Source: CAIWHR01 sp963741355
GTDB lineage: Bacteria; Pseudomonadota; Gammaproteobacteria; Burkholderiales; Casimicrobiaceae
Length of the DNA: 64,000 nucleotides
NCBI GenBank assembly: GCA_963741355.1
Contig: CAVUIG010000016.1
Span: 32,565-96,564, forward strand
Direction: 5' to 3'
The translations under genes were made by a program, and so were the position numbers. The number at the start of each line of letters is the position of its first letter. The stretch's first letter is position 1. Shown here one piece after another: positions 11,006 to 20,250 of the stretch. The notes under the pieces were generated by a model. The model did no database searches, had not been told where the DNA came from, and saw only the letters and a program-made list of their open reading frames with translations.

Positions 11006-11678
11006 TCACGTGCCGCGCAGAAGCACGAGCACCGCGCCGCCGCCGCCCGCATGCCGCGGAGCTTCGCAATAGGCGAGAACGTCATCCCAGTGCGACAGCC
11101 ATTTGCGCACCTTGCCCTTGAGCACGGGCTCGCGCTGAGGCGACGTCAGCCCCTTGCCGTGGATGACGCGGACGCAACGGTAGCCGTGCTGCCGGGCTTC
11201 GACCAGGAAATCGGCGAGCGCGTCGTGCGCTTCATCGGACGTGTGTCCATGTAGATCGAGTTCCGATTGCACCGACCAATGCCCGCGGCGAAGCTTGGCC
11301 AGGATGTCGGCGCCGAGGCCGCGGCGGACGAAGGTCTGGTGTGCCTCGTGCTCCTGGCCGACTTCCCACGTGTCTGCGATTGGCTCGGCGCCGTATTTCG
11401 ACGCCGCTAGCGCGGCGGCATCGTCGGCGATGCGCTGGTGCGGGATCGGGGCAGGGCGCGGAGGAGCGGTGCCGTGCGCGCGTCGTTTGCGGCAGACGCT
11501 TCACGTCGGCGAATGCCCGCTCGATGTCGATGTCGCCGTCGGCGTGCTTCGTCGCCGATACCGCGCGGCGGGCCGAAAGCGGCTTCGCCGGCGCGGAGGC
11601 CGGGGCGCGCGCTTCGGGGCGAGGTGCGCTCGCCCGTGCTTCGTCCACGAGCCGCTTCAGATCCGACAGCTTCGCCAT
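11006..11678 (-). CDS. Smr/MutS2-C domain protein, one frameshift
   Basis: The C-terminal Smr domain is clear: LDLHGHTSDEAHDALADFL and the VRVIHGKG motif, followed by LKGKVRKWL. Smr domains bind or nick nucleic acids. The N-terminus MAKLSDLKRLVDEARA is the usual start of the roughly 220-residue betaproteobacterial Smr protein, with a basic Ala/Pro-rich linker. The frame breaks near 11480. Reading across gives TAPPRPAPIPHQRIADDA, then a continuous frame through FVRRGLGADILAKLRRGHWS into the Smr domain. It is upstream of trxB in position but downstream in transcription (64 bases). Confidence 0.85.
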
Positions 11679-11741
11679 CGCCGATGCTCCGCCTTCGCGC
11701 CGCAACCCGCGGCGGCGCGCGAAATCCGCCCTGCGCTCCGG

Positions 11742-12695
11742 TCAGGCGTGACCCTCGAGAAACGCTTCGGCGTCGAGCGCCGCCATGCAGCCGGTGCCGG
11801 CCGACGTCACCGCCTGCCGATAGACGTGGTCGGCAACGTCGCCCGCCGCGAATACGCCGGGAACGCTGGTCGCCGTGGCGTCGCCGGCGGATCCGCCTTT
11901 CACGGTGATGTAGCCGCCGGCCATGACGAGCTGTCCCTCGAAGAGCTTCGTGTTCGGCGTGTGCCCGATCGCGATGAACACACCCGTCAGCGGGAAATCC
12001 CGCGTCGCGCCGGATTTGACATCCTTCACGCGTGCGCCGGTGACGCCGGTGCCGTCGCCGAGGATCTCGTCGAGCGTGTGATTCCAGACGATCCTTACGT
12101 TGCCGCCGCCCTTTGTCTTCGCGACCAGCCTGTCGACGAGGATTGCCTCGGCGCGGAACTTGTCGCGTCGGTGCACGATGGTGACCGACTTCGCGATGTT
12201 GGACAGGTAGAGCGCCTCCTCGACGGCGGTGTTGCCGCCGCCGATCACCGCGACATCCTGGCCCTTGTAGAAGAATCCGTCGCAGGTCGCGCAGGCCGAC
12301 ACGCCCTTGCCGTGAAAGGTCTGCTCCGAGGGAATTCCGAGATAGCGCGCCGACGCGCCGGTCGCGATGATCAGCGCGTCGCACGTGTATTCGCCGTTGT
12401 CGCCGATGAGCCGCATCGGCCGCTCGTCGAGCTTTGCCGTGTGGATCTCGTCGAAGATCAGCCTGGTCTCGAAGCGCTCGGCGTGCTGCTGGAAGCGCGC
12501 CATCAGGTCCGGACCCTGGACGCCGGCAGCGTCGGCGGGCCAGTTGTCGACGTCGGTGGTCGTCATGAGCTGGCCGCCCTGCGCGAGCCCGGTGACGAGC
12601 ACGGGCTTCAGGTTGGCGCGCGCGGCGTATACTGCCGCGGTGTAGCCGGCGGGTCCGGAACCGAGGATGAGCAGGCGGGCGTGTTGGGTTGGCAT
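11742..12695 (-). CDS. trxB: Thioredoxin reductase
   Basis: NADPH:thioredoxin oxidoreductase, a homodimeric cytoplasmic flavoprotein. FAD-binding GSGPAG is at 12-17, the redox pair ACATCDG has Cys135 and Cys138, the NADPH-binding GGGNTA is at 152-157, and the C-terminal FAD motif FAAGDVADHVYRQAVTSAG is intact. 317 residues, full length and without frameshift. The ATG at 12695 gives the standard N-terminus. It is divergent from ftsK across a gap of about 230 bases. Confidence 0.96.
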   Translation of the reverse strand: MPTQHARLLILGSGPAGYTAAVYAARANLKPVLVTGLAQGGQLMTTTDVDNWPADAAGVQGPDLMARFQQHAERFETRLIFDEIHTAKLDERPMRLIGDNGEYTCDALIIATGASARYLGIPSEQTFHGKGVSACATCDGFFYKGQDVAVIGGGNTAVEEALYLSNIAKSVTIVHRRDKFRAEAILVDRLVAKTKGGGNVRIVWNHTLDEILGDGTGVTGARVKDVKSGATRDFPLTGVFIAIGHTPNTKLFEGQLVMAGGYITVKGGSAGDATATSVPGVFAAGDVADHVYRQAVTSAGTGCMAALDAEAFLEGHA

Positions 12696-12890
12696 GCTTG
12701 GCGTTTTTCTTCGTTGCGATTGGCTGTTCTTGTCGTAGAGCCATCCGATTTTACTTTAATTGGGGCCGCCGCCCGGGCGAGGCAAGCCGCGCCGTGATGC
12801 ATGCGGGGCGCGCCGCTCGCTCTCGATCGGCGCGGCGTCCGGCCGGCGCGGACCCTTCGTGCCCGCATCGGATTTCCCTCAAGTCTCATG

Positions 12891-12896
12891 TATAAT
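12891..12896 (+). promoter_or_regulatory. Candidate -10 box for ftsK
   Basis: A perfect TATAAT lies 30 bases upstream of the ftsK start in the divergent gap with trxB. I see no good -35 box at 16-18 bases, so the call rests on the -10 alone. Confidence 0.4.
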
Positions 12897-12925
12897 GCGT
12901 CGCATGAACAAAGTGCGGCACCCCG

Positions 12926-15259
12926 ATGTTTTTCAATAAGAAAGCGCCTGTCACCGGACGCCGGGCTGCGGCATCGCAAAGTGCTCGCAAGGCCGATCTC
13001 GCGACCCGCTCGCCGCGATTCGCGCGCCTTGTCCGCGAGTCATGGTGGCTGCTCGTCGTCGCGGGCTTCGTCTGGCTCGCGCTGATCCTCGCCACTTACT
13101 CGAAGGCCGATCCGGGATGGTCGTTCACCGGAACCGGCGCCCCGATCGGCAATCGCGGCGGCATGGCGGGCGCATGGCTCGCCGACCTGTTGCTCTACCT
13201 CTTCGGCGCATCCGCGTGGTGGTTCGTCGCGGCGGGCATCGCGCTCGTCATCGCCGGCTACCGCCGCATCGGCCACACGGCGCACGAGTCGGATCACCCG
13301 CTGTCGCTCGGGCTGCTCGGTTTCGGCCTGGTGCTGTTGTCCAGCGCCGCGCTCGAGGGGCTGCGGCTCTATCGGCTGCCGATGCGGCTGCCGCTGCGGC
13401 CGGGCGGCGCGGTCGGCGAGGTCGTCGGCGAAGCGCTGTCCAAATTTGCCGGATTCAACGGTGCAACGCTGCTCCTCATCGTCCTGCTCGCGGTGGGCTG
13501 GTCGCTCTTCACCGGCATGTCGTGGCTGAAGCTGATGGAGCGGCTCGGCGCGGGCCTCGAGCGCATGGTCGCGACGCAGCGCGAGCGCGCACAGGCGAAG
13601 CGCGAGCGCGAGCTCGGCGCGCAGGCGATGGCCGAGCGCGAAGCCGTCGTGCTGGCGAAGCACGACACGGCACCGCGCGAGCCGGTGCTGGTCGTCGCAC
13701 CCGCGGCCGAGGTGCAGAAGTCGGAGCGCGTCGTCCGCGAGAAGCAGCGGCCGCTCTTCGTCGACATGCCCGACTCGCCGCTGCCGCCGCTGGCGCTCCT
13801 CGACGACGCCCCGTCGAAGGAGGAGGCGGTCAGCGCCGAGACCCTCGAATTCACGTCGCGCCTGATCGAGCGCAAGCTCGCCGATTTCGGCGTCGCCGTG
13901 CACGTGCTGGCCGCGTATCCGGGCCCGGTGATCACCCGCTACGAGATCGAGCCGGCGGTGGGCGTCAAGGGCGCGCAGATCGTCAACCTGATGAAGGACC
14001 TGGCGCGCGCGCTTTCGGTCGTGTCGATCCGCGTGGTCGAGACCATTCCCGGCAAGTCGTGCATGGGGCTCGAGCTGCCGAATCCCAAGCGGCAGATCGT
14101 CAAGCTCACCGAGATCCTCTCGTCGACGACCTACCACGACACGGCGAGCCCGCTCACTTTGGCGCTGGGCAAGGACATCGCCGGCAAGGCGATCGTCGCC
14201 GATCTCGCCAAGATGCCGCACCTGATGGTCGCGGGCACGACGGGCTCGGGGAAATCGGTGGCGGTCAACGCGATGATCCTGTCGCTGCTCTACAAGGCCG
14301 AGCCTCGGCAGGTGCGGCTCATCCTCATCGATCCCAAGATGCTGGAGCTCTCGGTCTACGAGGGGATCCCGCACCTCCTGGCACCGGTCGTCACGGACAT
14401 GAAGCTCGCCGGCAACGCGCTCAACTGGTGCGTCGCCGAGATGGAACGCCGCTACAAGCTCATGTCCACGCTCGGGGTGCGCAACATCGGCGGCTACAAC
14501 GCGCGCGTCGCCGAGGCGCGCAAGGCCGGGGCGCCGCTGACCAACCCGTTCTCGCTGACGCCGGACGCGCCGGAGCCGATCGAGGAAGTGCCTTACATCG
14601 TCGTCGTCATCGACGAGCTCGCCGACCTGATGATGGTGACGGGCAAGAAGATCGAGGAGCTGATCGCGCGGATCGCGCAGAAGGCGCGCGCGTCGGGCAT
14701 CCATCTGATCCTCGCCACGCAGCGACCGTCGGTCGACGTCATCACCGGACTCATCAAGGCGAACATTCCGTCGCGGATCGCGTTCCAGGTCGCGAGCCGC
14801 GTCGACTCGCGCACGATCCTCGACCACATGGGCGCGGAGACGCTGCTGGGGCAGGGCGACATGCTGTTCCAGCCCCCCGGCGTTGGGTATCCGCTGCGCG
14901 TCCACGGTGCGTTCGTCTCGGATGCCGAGGTGCATCACGTCGTCGACTACCTCAAGGCGCAGGGCACGCCGCAATACGTCGAGGGGCTGCTCGAGGGCGG
15001 GGCGAATGGCAACGGCGACGATGCGGCTGCCATCAACACGGCGGACGCCGAGGCGGATCCGATGTACGACCAGGCAGTCGCCATCGTGCTGCAGACGCGG
15101 CGCCCGTCCATCTCCCTCGTTCAGCGCCATCTGCGCATCGGCTACAACCGCGCGGCGCGCCTGATCGAGCAGATGGAGCGATCCGGGCTCGTGAGCCCGA
15201 TGCAGGCAAACGGCAATCGCGACGTGCTGGCGCCGGCGCCCAAGGGCGAGGGCCGATGA
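12926..15259 (+). CDS. ftsK: DNA translocase FtsK
   Basis: Septum-located DNA pump that clears the chromosome terminus and activates XerCD. Four N-terminal membrane segments are visible (about 40-59, 80-108, 126-146, 178-200), then a charged linker, the FtsK alpha/beta motor with Walker A (GTTGSGKSVAVN, about 437-448) and Walker B (LILIDPKMLE), and the C-terminal gamma winged helix (QRHLRIGYNRAARLIEQMER) that reads KOPS. 777 residues, the short-linker size common in betaproteobacteria. Intact frame. A small exported-protein gene and lolA follow closely. Confidence 0.96.
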   Translation: MFFNKKAPVTGRRAAASQSARKADLATRSPRFARLVRESWWLLVVAGFVWLALILATYSKADPGWSFTGTGAPIGNRGGMAGAWLADLLLYLFGASAWWFVAAGIALVIAGYRRIGHTAHESDHPLSLGLLGFGLVLLSSAALEGLRLYRLPMRLPLRPGGAVGEVVGEALSKFAGFNGATLLLIVLLAVGWSLFTGMSWLKLMERLGAGLERMVATQRERAQAKRERELGAQAMAEREAVVLAKHDTAPREPVLVVAPAAEVQKSERVVREKQRPLFVDMPDSPLPPLALLDDAPSKEEAVSAETLEFTSRLIERKLADFGVAVHVLAAYPGPVITRYEIEPAVGVKGAQIVNLMKDLARALSVVSIRVVETIPGKSCMGLELPNPKRQIVKLTEILSSTTYHDTASPLTLALGKDIAGKAIVADLAKMPHLMVAGTTGSGKSVAVNAMILSLLYKAEPRQVRLILIDPKMLELSVYEGIPHLLAPVVTDMKLAGNALNWCVAEMERRYKLMSTLGVRNIGGYNARVAEARKAGAPLTNPFSLTPDAPEPIEEVPYIVVVIDELADLMMVTGKKIEELIARIAQKARASGIHLILATQRPSVDVITGLIKANIPSRIAFQVASRVDSRTILDHMGAETLLGQGDMLFQPPGVGYPLRVHGAFVSDAEVHHVVDYLKAQGTPQYVEGLLEGGANGNGDDAAAINTADAEADPMYDQAVAIVLQTRRPSISLVQRHLRIGYNRAARLIEQMERSGLVSPMQANGNRDVLAPAPKGEGR

Positions 15260-15295
15260 GCAGCTGCCTCCGGACGCCGGCTTGCACGTGCGCAA

Positions 15296-15649
15296 GTGCT
15301 GCTTGTCGGCGTGACCGCGCTGCTCGCGGCGCGCGCCGTGCTCGCGGGCCCCGTGCTCGTCTACCGCCAGGACGACTGGTGCCCGCACGATCGGCCGGCG
15401 AGCGCACCGCGGATCACCGCCGAGCAGGCGATCGAGCGAGCGAAATCGCTGCTGCCGAAGGAATTCTGCGGGCCGAACTGGTACGTGGACGGCTGCGACT
15501 ACGATCCCGAGCGCGCCTTCGATTCGTGGCGCGTGTACGCGCACCAGTACAAACTCGTCGGCGGGCGCAAGGAATTCGCGGGGCGCGAACACTCCTACGT
15601 GGTGCTCGACGCCGTGGGCAACTGCCTCGCCAACATCCCGGGGACATGA
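15296..15649 (+). CDS. Small exported protein of unknown function
   Basis: About 117 residues beginning at a GTG with LLVGVTALLAARAVLAG, a signal peptide, followed by a Cys-containing mature part (DDWCPHD, EFCGPNWYVDGCDYD, HSYVVLDAVGNCLANIPGT). The four or five Cys suggest disulphides in the periplasm. The frame is open upstream to the ftsK stop; an ATG at 15256 is one base out of frame, and one missing base there would give a longer basic N-terminus (MSSC, then GRRLARAQ). It ends in an ATGA overlap with lolA, so the genes are coupled. I do not recognise a named family. Confidence 0.65.
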   Translation: MLLVGVTALLAARAVLAGPVLVYRQDDWCPHDRPASAPRITAEQAIERAKSLLPKEFCGPNWYVDGCDYDPERAFDSWRVYAHQYKLVGGRKEFAGREHSYVVLDAVGNCLANIPGT

Positions 15650-16281
15650 CAGTGCCGGTGCGCTCGATTCAACGGCTGATGCTTGGCGCGATCGCGGCGC
15701 TCGCCCTGCTGCCCGCGTCCGCGTTCGCGGGCGGGCTCGAGCAGCTCAAGGCCTTCGTCGACGGCACGAGGTCCGGAAGATCTTCGTTCCAGCAGGTCGT
15801 CACCGGCAAGGATCGGCGCGAGCGGACCAGCACGGGGACTTTCTATTTCCAGCGGCCGGGACGGTTTCGCTGGTCGTACGACAAGCCGGTCGAGCAGCTC
15901 ATCGTCGGCGACGGGACCAAGCTGTGGATCTTCGATCGCGATCTCAATCAGGTGATCGTGCGAGCGCAGGCGGCGGCGCTGGGCGGAAGCCCCGCGGCGC
16001 TCCTCGCCGGGGACAACGCGCTCGAGCGCAATTTCACGCTGTCCGACGCCGGCACCGCCGATGGGCTCGCGATGGTCGAAGCGCGTCCCAAATCGCCCGA
16101 TGCGGGACTCCAGCGCGTGCGCTTGGGATTCAGAGACAACCTGCCGCGCCGGATGGAGCTCGTCGACGCGTTCGGCAATACGACGCTTCTCACGTTCGAC
16201 CGATTCGAGCGCAATCCGACGCTTGAGCCGGCATTGTTCGCCTTCGTGCCGCCCCCGGGCGCCGACGTCGTTGGGGAGTAG
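15646..16281 (+). CDS. lolA: Periplasmic lipoprotein chaperone LolA
   Basis: Carries outer-membrane lipoproteins from LolCDE to LolB across the periplasm. A signal peptide (LMLGAIAALALLPASAFAGG) is followed by SSFQQVV, STGTFYFQRPGRFRWSYDKP and IVGDGTKLWIFDRDLNQV, the conserved LolA strands. 211 residues, normal. The start overlaps the stop of the preceding gene (ATGA). Order ftsK-lolA is common in betaproteobacteria. Confidence 0.94.
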   Translation: MTVPVRSIQRLMLGAIAALALLPASAFAGGLEQLKAFVDGTRSGRSSFQQVVTGKDRRERTSTGTFYFQRPGRFRWSYDKPVEQLIVGDGTKLWIFDRDLNQVIVRAQAAALGGSPAALLAGDNALERNFTLSDAGTADGLAMVEARPKSPDAGLQRVRLGFRDNLPRRMELVDAFGNTTLLTFDRFERNPTLEPALFAFVPPPGADVVGE

Positions 16282-16295
16282 CGCCGCGAGCGAGT

Positions 16296-16405
16296 GAGCA
16301 GGGGCCCCTTGCCGGAGGCAAGGGGATGCGAACAAGCGCGAGTCGGCGCTTGAGGCCGACAACGCGACAAAAGCGAACCTCGCCCGTTGCGGAGGCCGAG
16401 GCGGC
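16296..16405. repeat. Third copy of the intergenic repeat element (copy C)
   Basis: GAGCAGGGGCCC (16296) is followed by GGGGATGCGA (16322-16331), GCGAGTCG, GAGGCCGAC, CGCGACA and GGAGGCCGA, the same block order as copies A and B near 10.8 kb. It again sits between convergent genes (lolA and the minus-strand gene at 16538). The rest of the gap up to 16537 holds nothing else I recognise. Confidence 0.7.
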
Positions 16406-16537
16406 ATCGACGGGCCCCGACGGTGCAATGGGGCGGCTTTCCCAAGGCAGCCGTTGAAATTCGCGGAAGCGATGGGTCGGACGACGTCGCTACAGGAATC
16501 GAATCCGATCCGTCCTTCGCCAGGTGAAGGAACGGCC

Positions 16538-16924
16538 CTAATTCTTCGTGCACCCTTGATTGTTCCTGCCTTTGACGCAGGTCGTTCCGTCAGCGGTCTT
16601 GGCCACGCCCACGCCATCCCTGCTCTTCACCTCTGCGCCTCCGGCGGTCTTGGTAGTGGTCACTCCGCTCCGATCCGTTTGCGACACGGCGGCGTTGCCG
16701 GTTTTCGGATTGTAGGCCGCCTTCGCGCCGTTTCTGCTTTGCGCAGTCGTCGCTGTTCCGCTCGAGTTCCTTTCCGCCGATTTCACCGTGCCCGTGTTCT
16801 TGTTCACGACCACGGCCTTGTCGCCGTTACTGCAAACGGTCTTGCCCTGCGAGTTGGTGACGCAATCGGCTGCGAGTGCATTTGAAGCAAGGAACGCGCA
16901 CACGATCATCAATGCAAACTTCAT
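16538..16924 (-). CDS. Exported Thr/Gly-rich protein of unknown function
   Basis: 128 residues. Starts MKFALMIVCAFLASNALAAD, a clear signal peptide, then a low-complexity mature region rich in Gly, Thr, Ser and Asn (AVVVNKNTGTVKSAERNSSG, AAYNPKTGNAAVSQTDRSG) with Cys pairs near both ends (CVTNSQGKTVCSN and TTCVKGRNNQGCTKN). The two Cys pairs probably form terminal disulphide loops around a flexible repeat-like body. ATG 16924 is chosen because it opens the signal peptide. No named family recognised. Confidence 0.7.
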   Translation of the reverse strand: MKFALMIVCAFLASNALAADCVTNSQGKTVCSNGDKAVVVNKNTGTVKSAERNSSGTATTAQSRNGAKAAYNPKTGNAAVSQTDRSGVTTTKTAGGAEVKSRDGVGVAKTADGTTCVKGRNNQGCTKN

Positions 16925-17034
16925 CGGTGTCTCCCTAATATTCGACCATTGCGAATCACCGGCTTGATATGCAATTACGGTCTTGTCCCTGCCATTCGCT
17001 TTGGCGGATACATTCGGCCGATGCGATGCGCGAA

Positions 17035-17588
17035 TCAATACGGTGGATTGACGACGACGAACTGCGATCCCTGCGGGGCATACCAAGTGCCGCCGCATTG
17101 CTGATAGACCATGCCGCCGTAGTTCACCGGCGCGCAGCCGGGCGGGACGGTGCGCACCATCGACCCGACGACGGCCGAGGTCACGGCAACCGCCGCTCCG
17201 ACCGCCGCTGCGGTGGCGACCGGGTGATAGTCGTTGTCCCAGCCGTTATTGCAGCAGCCGTTGTTTCCGCTTACGTTGACATTCCGTTCGACGTTGACGT
17301 TGTTGACGTTGTTGACGCTGCCGCTTCGGGTATTGTTGGTGCGCGCATCGGCCCTGCTGTTGTCGACCTGCGCGCTCTGCCGGGCACCACCGCCACCACC
17401 CCCGCCGCCCGATGCGCGGGCACCGCCGCCGCCACCGCCACCACCGCCCGATGCGCGGGCGCCGCCGCCACGCCACCACCGCCACCACCGCGACCACCCG
17501 CGGCGTCAGCGTAGGGAGCCATCGCGAAGCAGGCCAGAACGAGGACAGCCAGCCCGGCCGGAACCAAACTGCCGAAAGAGTTTTTCAT
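17035..17588 (-). CDS. Exported glycine-rich protein, frameshift in the poly-Gly tract
   Basis: Signal peptide MKNSFGSLVPAGLAVLVLAC through YADA, then a long Gly-rich stretch containing repeated GGGGARASG units, an Asn/Val-rich segment (SVNNVNNVNVERNVNVSG) and a conserved-looking C-terminal block (AVAVTSAVVGSMVRTVPPGC, YGGMVYQQCGGTWYAPQG, ending VVVNPPY). The frame shifts near 17470 inside the GGC/GGT run. The start lies 12 bases after the DUF2092 stop, so the two form an operon. The C-terminal pattern occurs in many short exported proteins of unknown role. Confidence 0.7.
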
Positions 17589-17600
17589 GATGGCGCTCCT

Positions 17601-18371
17601 CTACTGGGTCTTCCGCGGAACGATCTCGATCTTGGTCGCGCCCTTGGGCGGCGTGAACTTGAATACCGCGTCCTTGAAGGCCGGCTTCAGGTTCCAGTCG
17701 ATCAGCGAAACCGACTGCGGACGCGCGTCGTCGGCACGATTGGTGATCACGATCTTGCGCGGCAGCGGCTTGCTGCCGGTGGTGATCCAGATCTGCCAGT
17801 CGACCTTGCCCTGGCGATAGGCATAGTGGTCACAGAGATCGTCGCCGACGAAATCCTGGCCGGCATTCATCGCCGACTCGAGCTTGTCGAGCGGGGCCGC
17901 CGGCGTCCCGAAGAGGAAGAGATCCGACAACGGAAGCTCGACGCCATACCTATCTTCCAGCTTGTCGATCAGGCTGCCAATCGTCTCGGTGAATTCCACC
18001 GTCGAGTAATACTTTTGCGCCGGCGTATAAAGCGTGACTGTCTTGCCGTCATAGATGATCTCGCGCTCGGAACGGGCGCTTTTCATCACCGCGCGTATCT
18101 TGTTCGGACGCTCGACGTCCATGTCCGCCGTCGCCGTGTGCTGAAGTTTCTGGCCGTCGGCCAGAACGCGTTCGCCGGTCAGCTCGGTCGACACCCGGAA
18201 GCGCTTCAGCGTCTGCAGGTACGCCCCCATGTCCTTGAGGACCTGGACCGAAGCCGGATCGACGGCGTTCGTGCTAGGCGCGGCGGCGCCGGGCGTGGCC
18301 GTCTGCGCGTGAACGCCCGATGCCGCAAGCGACACCGTCAGCACGCCGAGTGCCAGAAACTTTCCTACCAT
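17601..18371 (-). CDS. DUF2092 periplasmic protein
   Basis: 256 residues with signal peptide MVGKFLALGVLTVSLAASGV. The body matches DUF2092: VQVLKDMGAYLQTLKRFRV, ADMDVERPNKIRAVMKS, YDGKTVTLYTPAQKYYSTVE, and the end SLIDWNLKPAFKDAVFKFTP. The fold resembles LolA/LolB lipoprotein-binding beta sheets, so binding of a lipidated or hydrophobic ligand in the periplasm is possible but unproven. ATG 18371 opens the signal peptide. First gene of a pair with the Gly-rich protein. Confidence 0.85.
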   Translation of the reverse strand: MVGKFLALGVLTVSLAASGVHAQTATPGAAAPSTNAVDPASVQVLKDMGAYLQTLKRFRVSTELTGERVLADGQKLQHTATADMDVERPNKIRAVMKSARSEREIIYDGKTVTLYTPAQKYYSTVEFTETIGSLIDKLEDRYGVELPLSDLFLFGTPAAPLDKLESAMNAGQDFVGDDLCDHYAYRQGKVDWQIWITTGSKPLPRKIVITNRADDARPQSVSLIDWNLKPAFKDAVFKFTPPKGATKIEIVPRKTQ

Positions 18372-18552
18372 GATTGCCTCCCGGGATTGAGGGCTCGACT
18401 CGAGGAGCCGTAACAACTTTACCGCAAACTTCTTCCTGTGGTCACGCGGGGATTGATCGCGTCGACGACCGAGCTCGCAGGCAGTCCGTCTTGTTCGCCG
18501 GCATTCGCGCCGCCCGCGGCCGAGCGCGGGCGGCGAAACCACGGAGCGTTGG

Positions 18553-19017
18553 TCAGTTGACGGAGTTTGCGACGGTGCCGCTTACGACGAGGGGCACCGC
18601 GTCCGGCGGCGATCCCTTCTTGTAGACGCGAAGCTGGTACGTGTACACGAGATCGGTCGTGTTGAGGTCATCCGCCGGAAAGAGGGCTACCGTGGACTGC
18701 CGGAGGGGAAACTGCGCGGATGCACCCGCCATGTTCGCCCCGACGATGTGGACACTGTCAGCACGAAGCTCGTAGTCGGGGCTTCCGACAAGGATCCAGC
18801 CGAGCGTGGTCCCGGACAGCCCCTTCGGCATCCGGAACTCGTTCCAGGTAACACGGGCCACTGGCGTTCCGCTGGCGTCCGGCACGACCATCACGTGCGT
18901 CCAGCACCACGTATACATGCACCGAACCGGACTGCTCGCCGTTTGCGCAGTCGCCGCCTCAATCCCACCAAGCAGACCGGCTGCGACGATGACACTGATT
19001 ACTGTCTTGCGGATCAT
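18553..19017 (-). CDS. Exported protein of unknown function, 154 aa
   Basis: Signal peptide MIRKTVISVIVAAGLLGGIE through ATAQ, then a mature domain with two close Cys (RCMYTWCWTH) and predicted beta strands (GWILVGSPDYELRADSVHIV, STVALFPADDLNTTDLVYTY, YQLRVYKKG). The size and strand pattern suggest a small beta-sandwich. No family recognised. It stands alone on the minus strand, upstream of the DUF2092 operon in transcription with a gap of about 180 bases. Confidence 0.6.
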   Translation of the reverse strand: MIRKTVISVIVAAGLLGGIEAATAQTASSPVRCMYTWCWTHVMVVPDASGTPVARVTWNEFRMPKGLSGTTLGWILVGSPDYELRADSVHIVGANMAGASAQFPLRQSTVALFPADDLNTTDLVYTYQLRVYKKGSPPDAVPLVVSGTVANSVN

Positions 19018-19558
19018 GGTTGATCTCCACGTTTGGCACAAACCTTGCCGTCGAAATGTCTTCCCGTCAAGAAAACAATATTCCCTGACGCCATTTTGGC
19101 CGCGCCCGGGACATTTCTATTAGACCCCGGCCAGCTTCATTAATGTTGATTTGCGTTAAGAAAAATGGTGTTTTGGCGGGATGGCCTCGCACGCGAATGA
19201 GCTGCAGGATCAACCGTCGGCCGGTGCGGTCACCGCACGAACCACCAATCCCATGGCGTGCCCGCGGGGACTCGGTCGATGCGCCGCGCCGTGAAGTTCG
19301 GTCGCCCGATGTCCGTTGCTGCCCGCGCCCGGACCCGAGGGTGCGCAGGGTGTGCGGGCAGCGTCCTGCCCTATGGATCAATGGAGGGTGTTGGCGCACA
19401 ATCGTAGTGAGCTTGTTTGCGTTCGCAATGGTCCCGCGAGTGCATTCGATTGCGACGCAGCGCCAGCGTCTAGTTGCGTGCCGTCAGTCATTGGTGCGAG
19501 TGCGGTATCTCGTGACGTCGGCTTGAGGATCGGCAAACCTGTTGAAAGGGAGGGCAGC
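19018..19558. other. Intergenic region between divergent exported-protein genes
   Basis: About 540 bases without a convincing gene. The stretch 19060-19180 is clearly more AT-rich than its surroundings and probably holds the divergent promoters. No repeat, RNA gene or strong -35/-10 pair was identified. Confidence 0.4.
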
Positions 19559-20119
19559 ATGAATCGTCGAATGATGGTCCTGGCAGTGGCATTCGCGCTG
19601 GTCGCGCCCGGAATCGCGCTCGGTGCCGACAAGGCCAAGGAGCAGGCGGAGGTGCGCAAGGCGGGGCAGGACGCGCTCGCCGCGGTCTACGCCGCGGCGC
19701 CGGGGGCGCGCAAGGCCGTCGAGTCTGCGGCGGGCTATGCCGCGTTCAGCAACTTCGGCATGAAGATCTTCGTCGCCGGGGGCGGTTCGGGCAAGGGCAT
19801 CGCGGTCAACAACAAGACCAAGTCGATGACGTACATGAAGATGGCCGAAATTCAGGCCGGCCTGGGCTTCGGGGCCAAGAAATTCCAGGTGGTCTGGGTG
19901 TTCGAAACCGATAAGGCGCTCAACGATTTCATCAACTCCGGCTGGGAGTTCGGTGGACAGGCGACCGCCGCGGCAAAGACCGCCGACAAAGGGTCCGCCT
20001 ACCAGGGCGCGGTTGCCGTGGGGCCGGGGGTCTGGATCTACCAGGTCACCGAGAAGGGCCTGGCGCTGGAGCTGACCGCCAAGGGAACCAAGTATTACAA
20101 GGACAGTGATCTCAATTGA
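19559..20119 (+). CDS. SYLF/Ysc84-domain lipid-binding protein
   Basis: 186 residues: signal peptide (MNRRMMVLAVAFALVAPGIA) and an SYLF-type domain (AAPGARKAVESAAGYAAFSN, KIFVAGGGSGKGIAVNNKT, QAGLGFGAKKFQVVWVFET, NSGWEFGGQATAAAK). SYLF domains bind phosphoinositides in eukaryotes; exported bacterial copies are thought to act at membranes, often in stress responses. ATG 19559 follows an AGGGAGGGC ribosome-binding site. It stands alone, convergent with the DUF2254 gene. Confidence 0.85.
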   Translation: MNRRMMVLAVAFALVAPGIALGADKAKEQAEVRKAGQDALAAVYAAAPGARKAVESAAGYAAFSNFGMKIFVAGGGSGKGIAVNNKTKSMTYMKMAEIQAGLGFGAKKFQVVWVFETDKALNDFINSGWEFGGQATAAAKTADKGSAYQGAVAVGPGVWIYQVTEKGLALELTAKGTKYYKDSDLN

Positions 20120-20250
20120 GGCGTGCGACGGCGGGCCGCTGAGCAGCGGGTCCAGCGCCACCCTGTGAGCGAGTCTTAGCCGTCGCGGACGGGCATGACG
20201 CGCATTGGCGAAACCCCGTCGAGGATCCGGTGAGCGGCCCGGCGCCGCCG

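Noticed and set aside
13040..15592. An 850-codon minus-strand frame opposite ftsK
   Set aside because: The same codon-bias shadow effect; the plus-strand FtsK motifs are unambiguous.
17241..17480. CRISPR-like or minisatellite array in the GGC/GCC-rich stretch
   Set aside because: The repeats are short Gly-codon runs of an exported protein, without spacer structure or conserved direct repeats.
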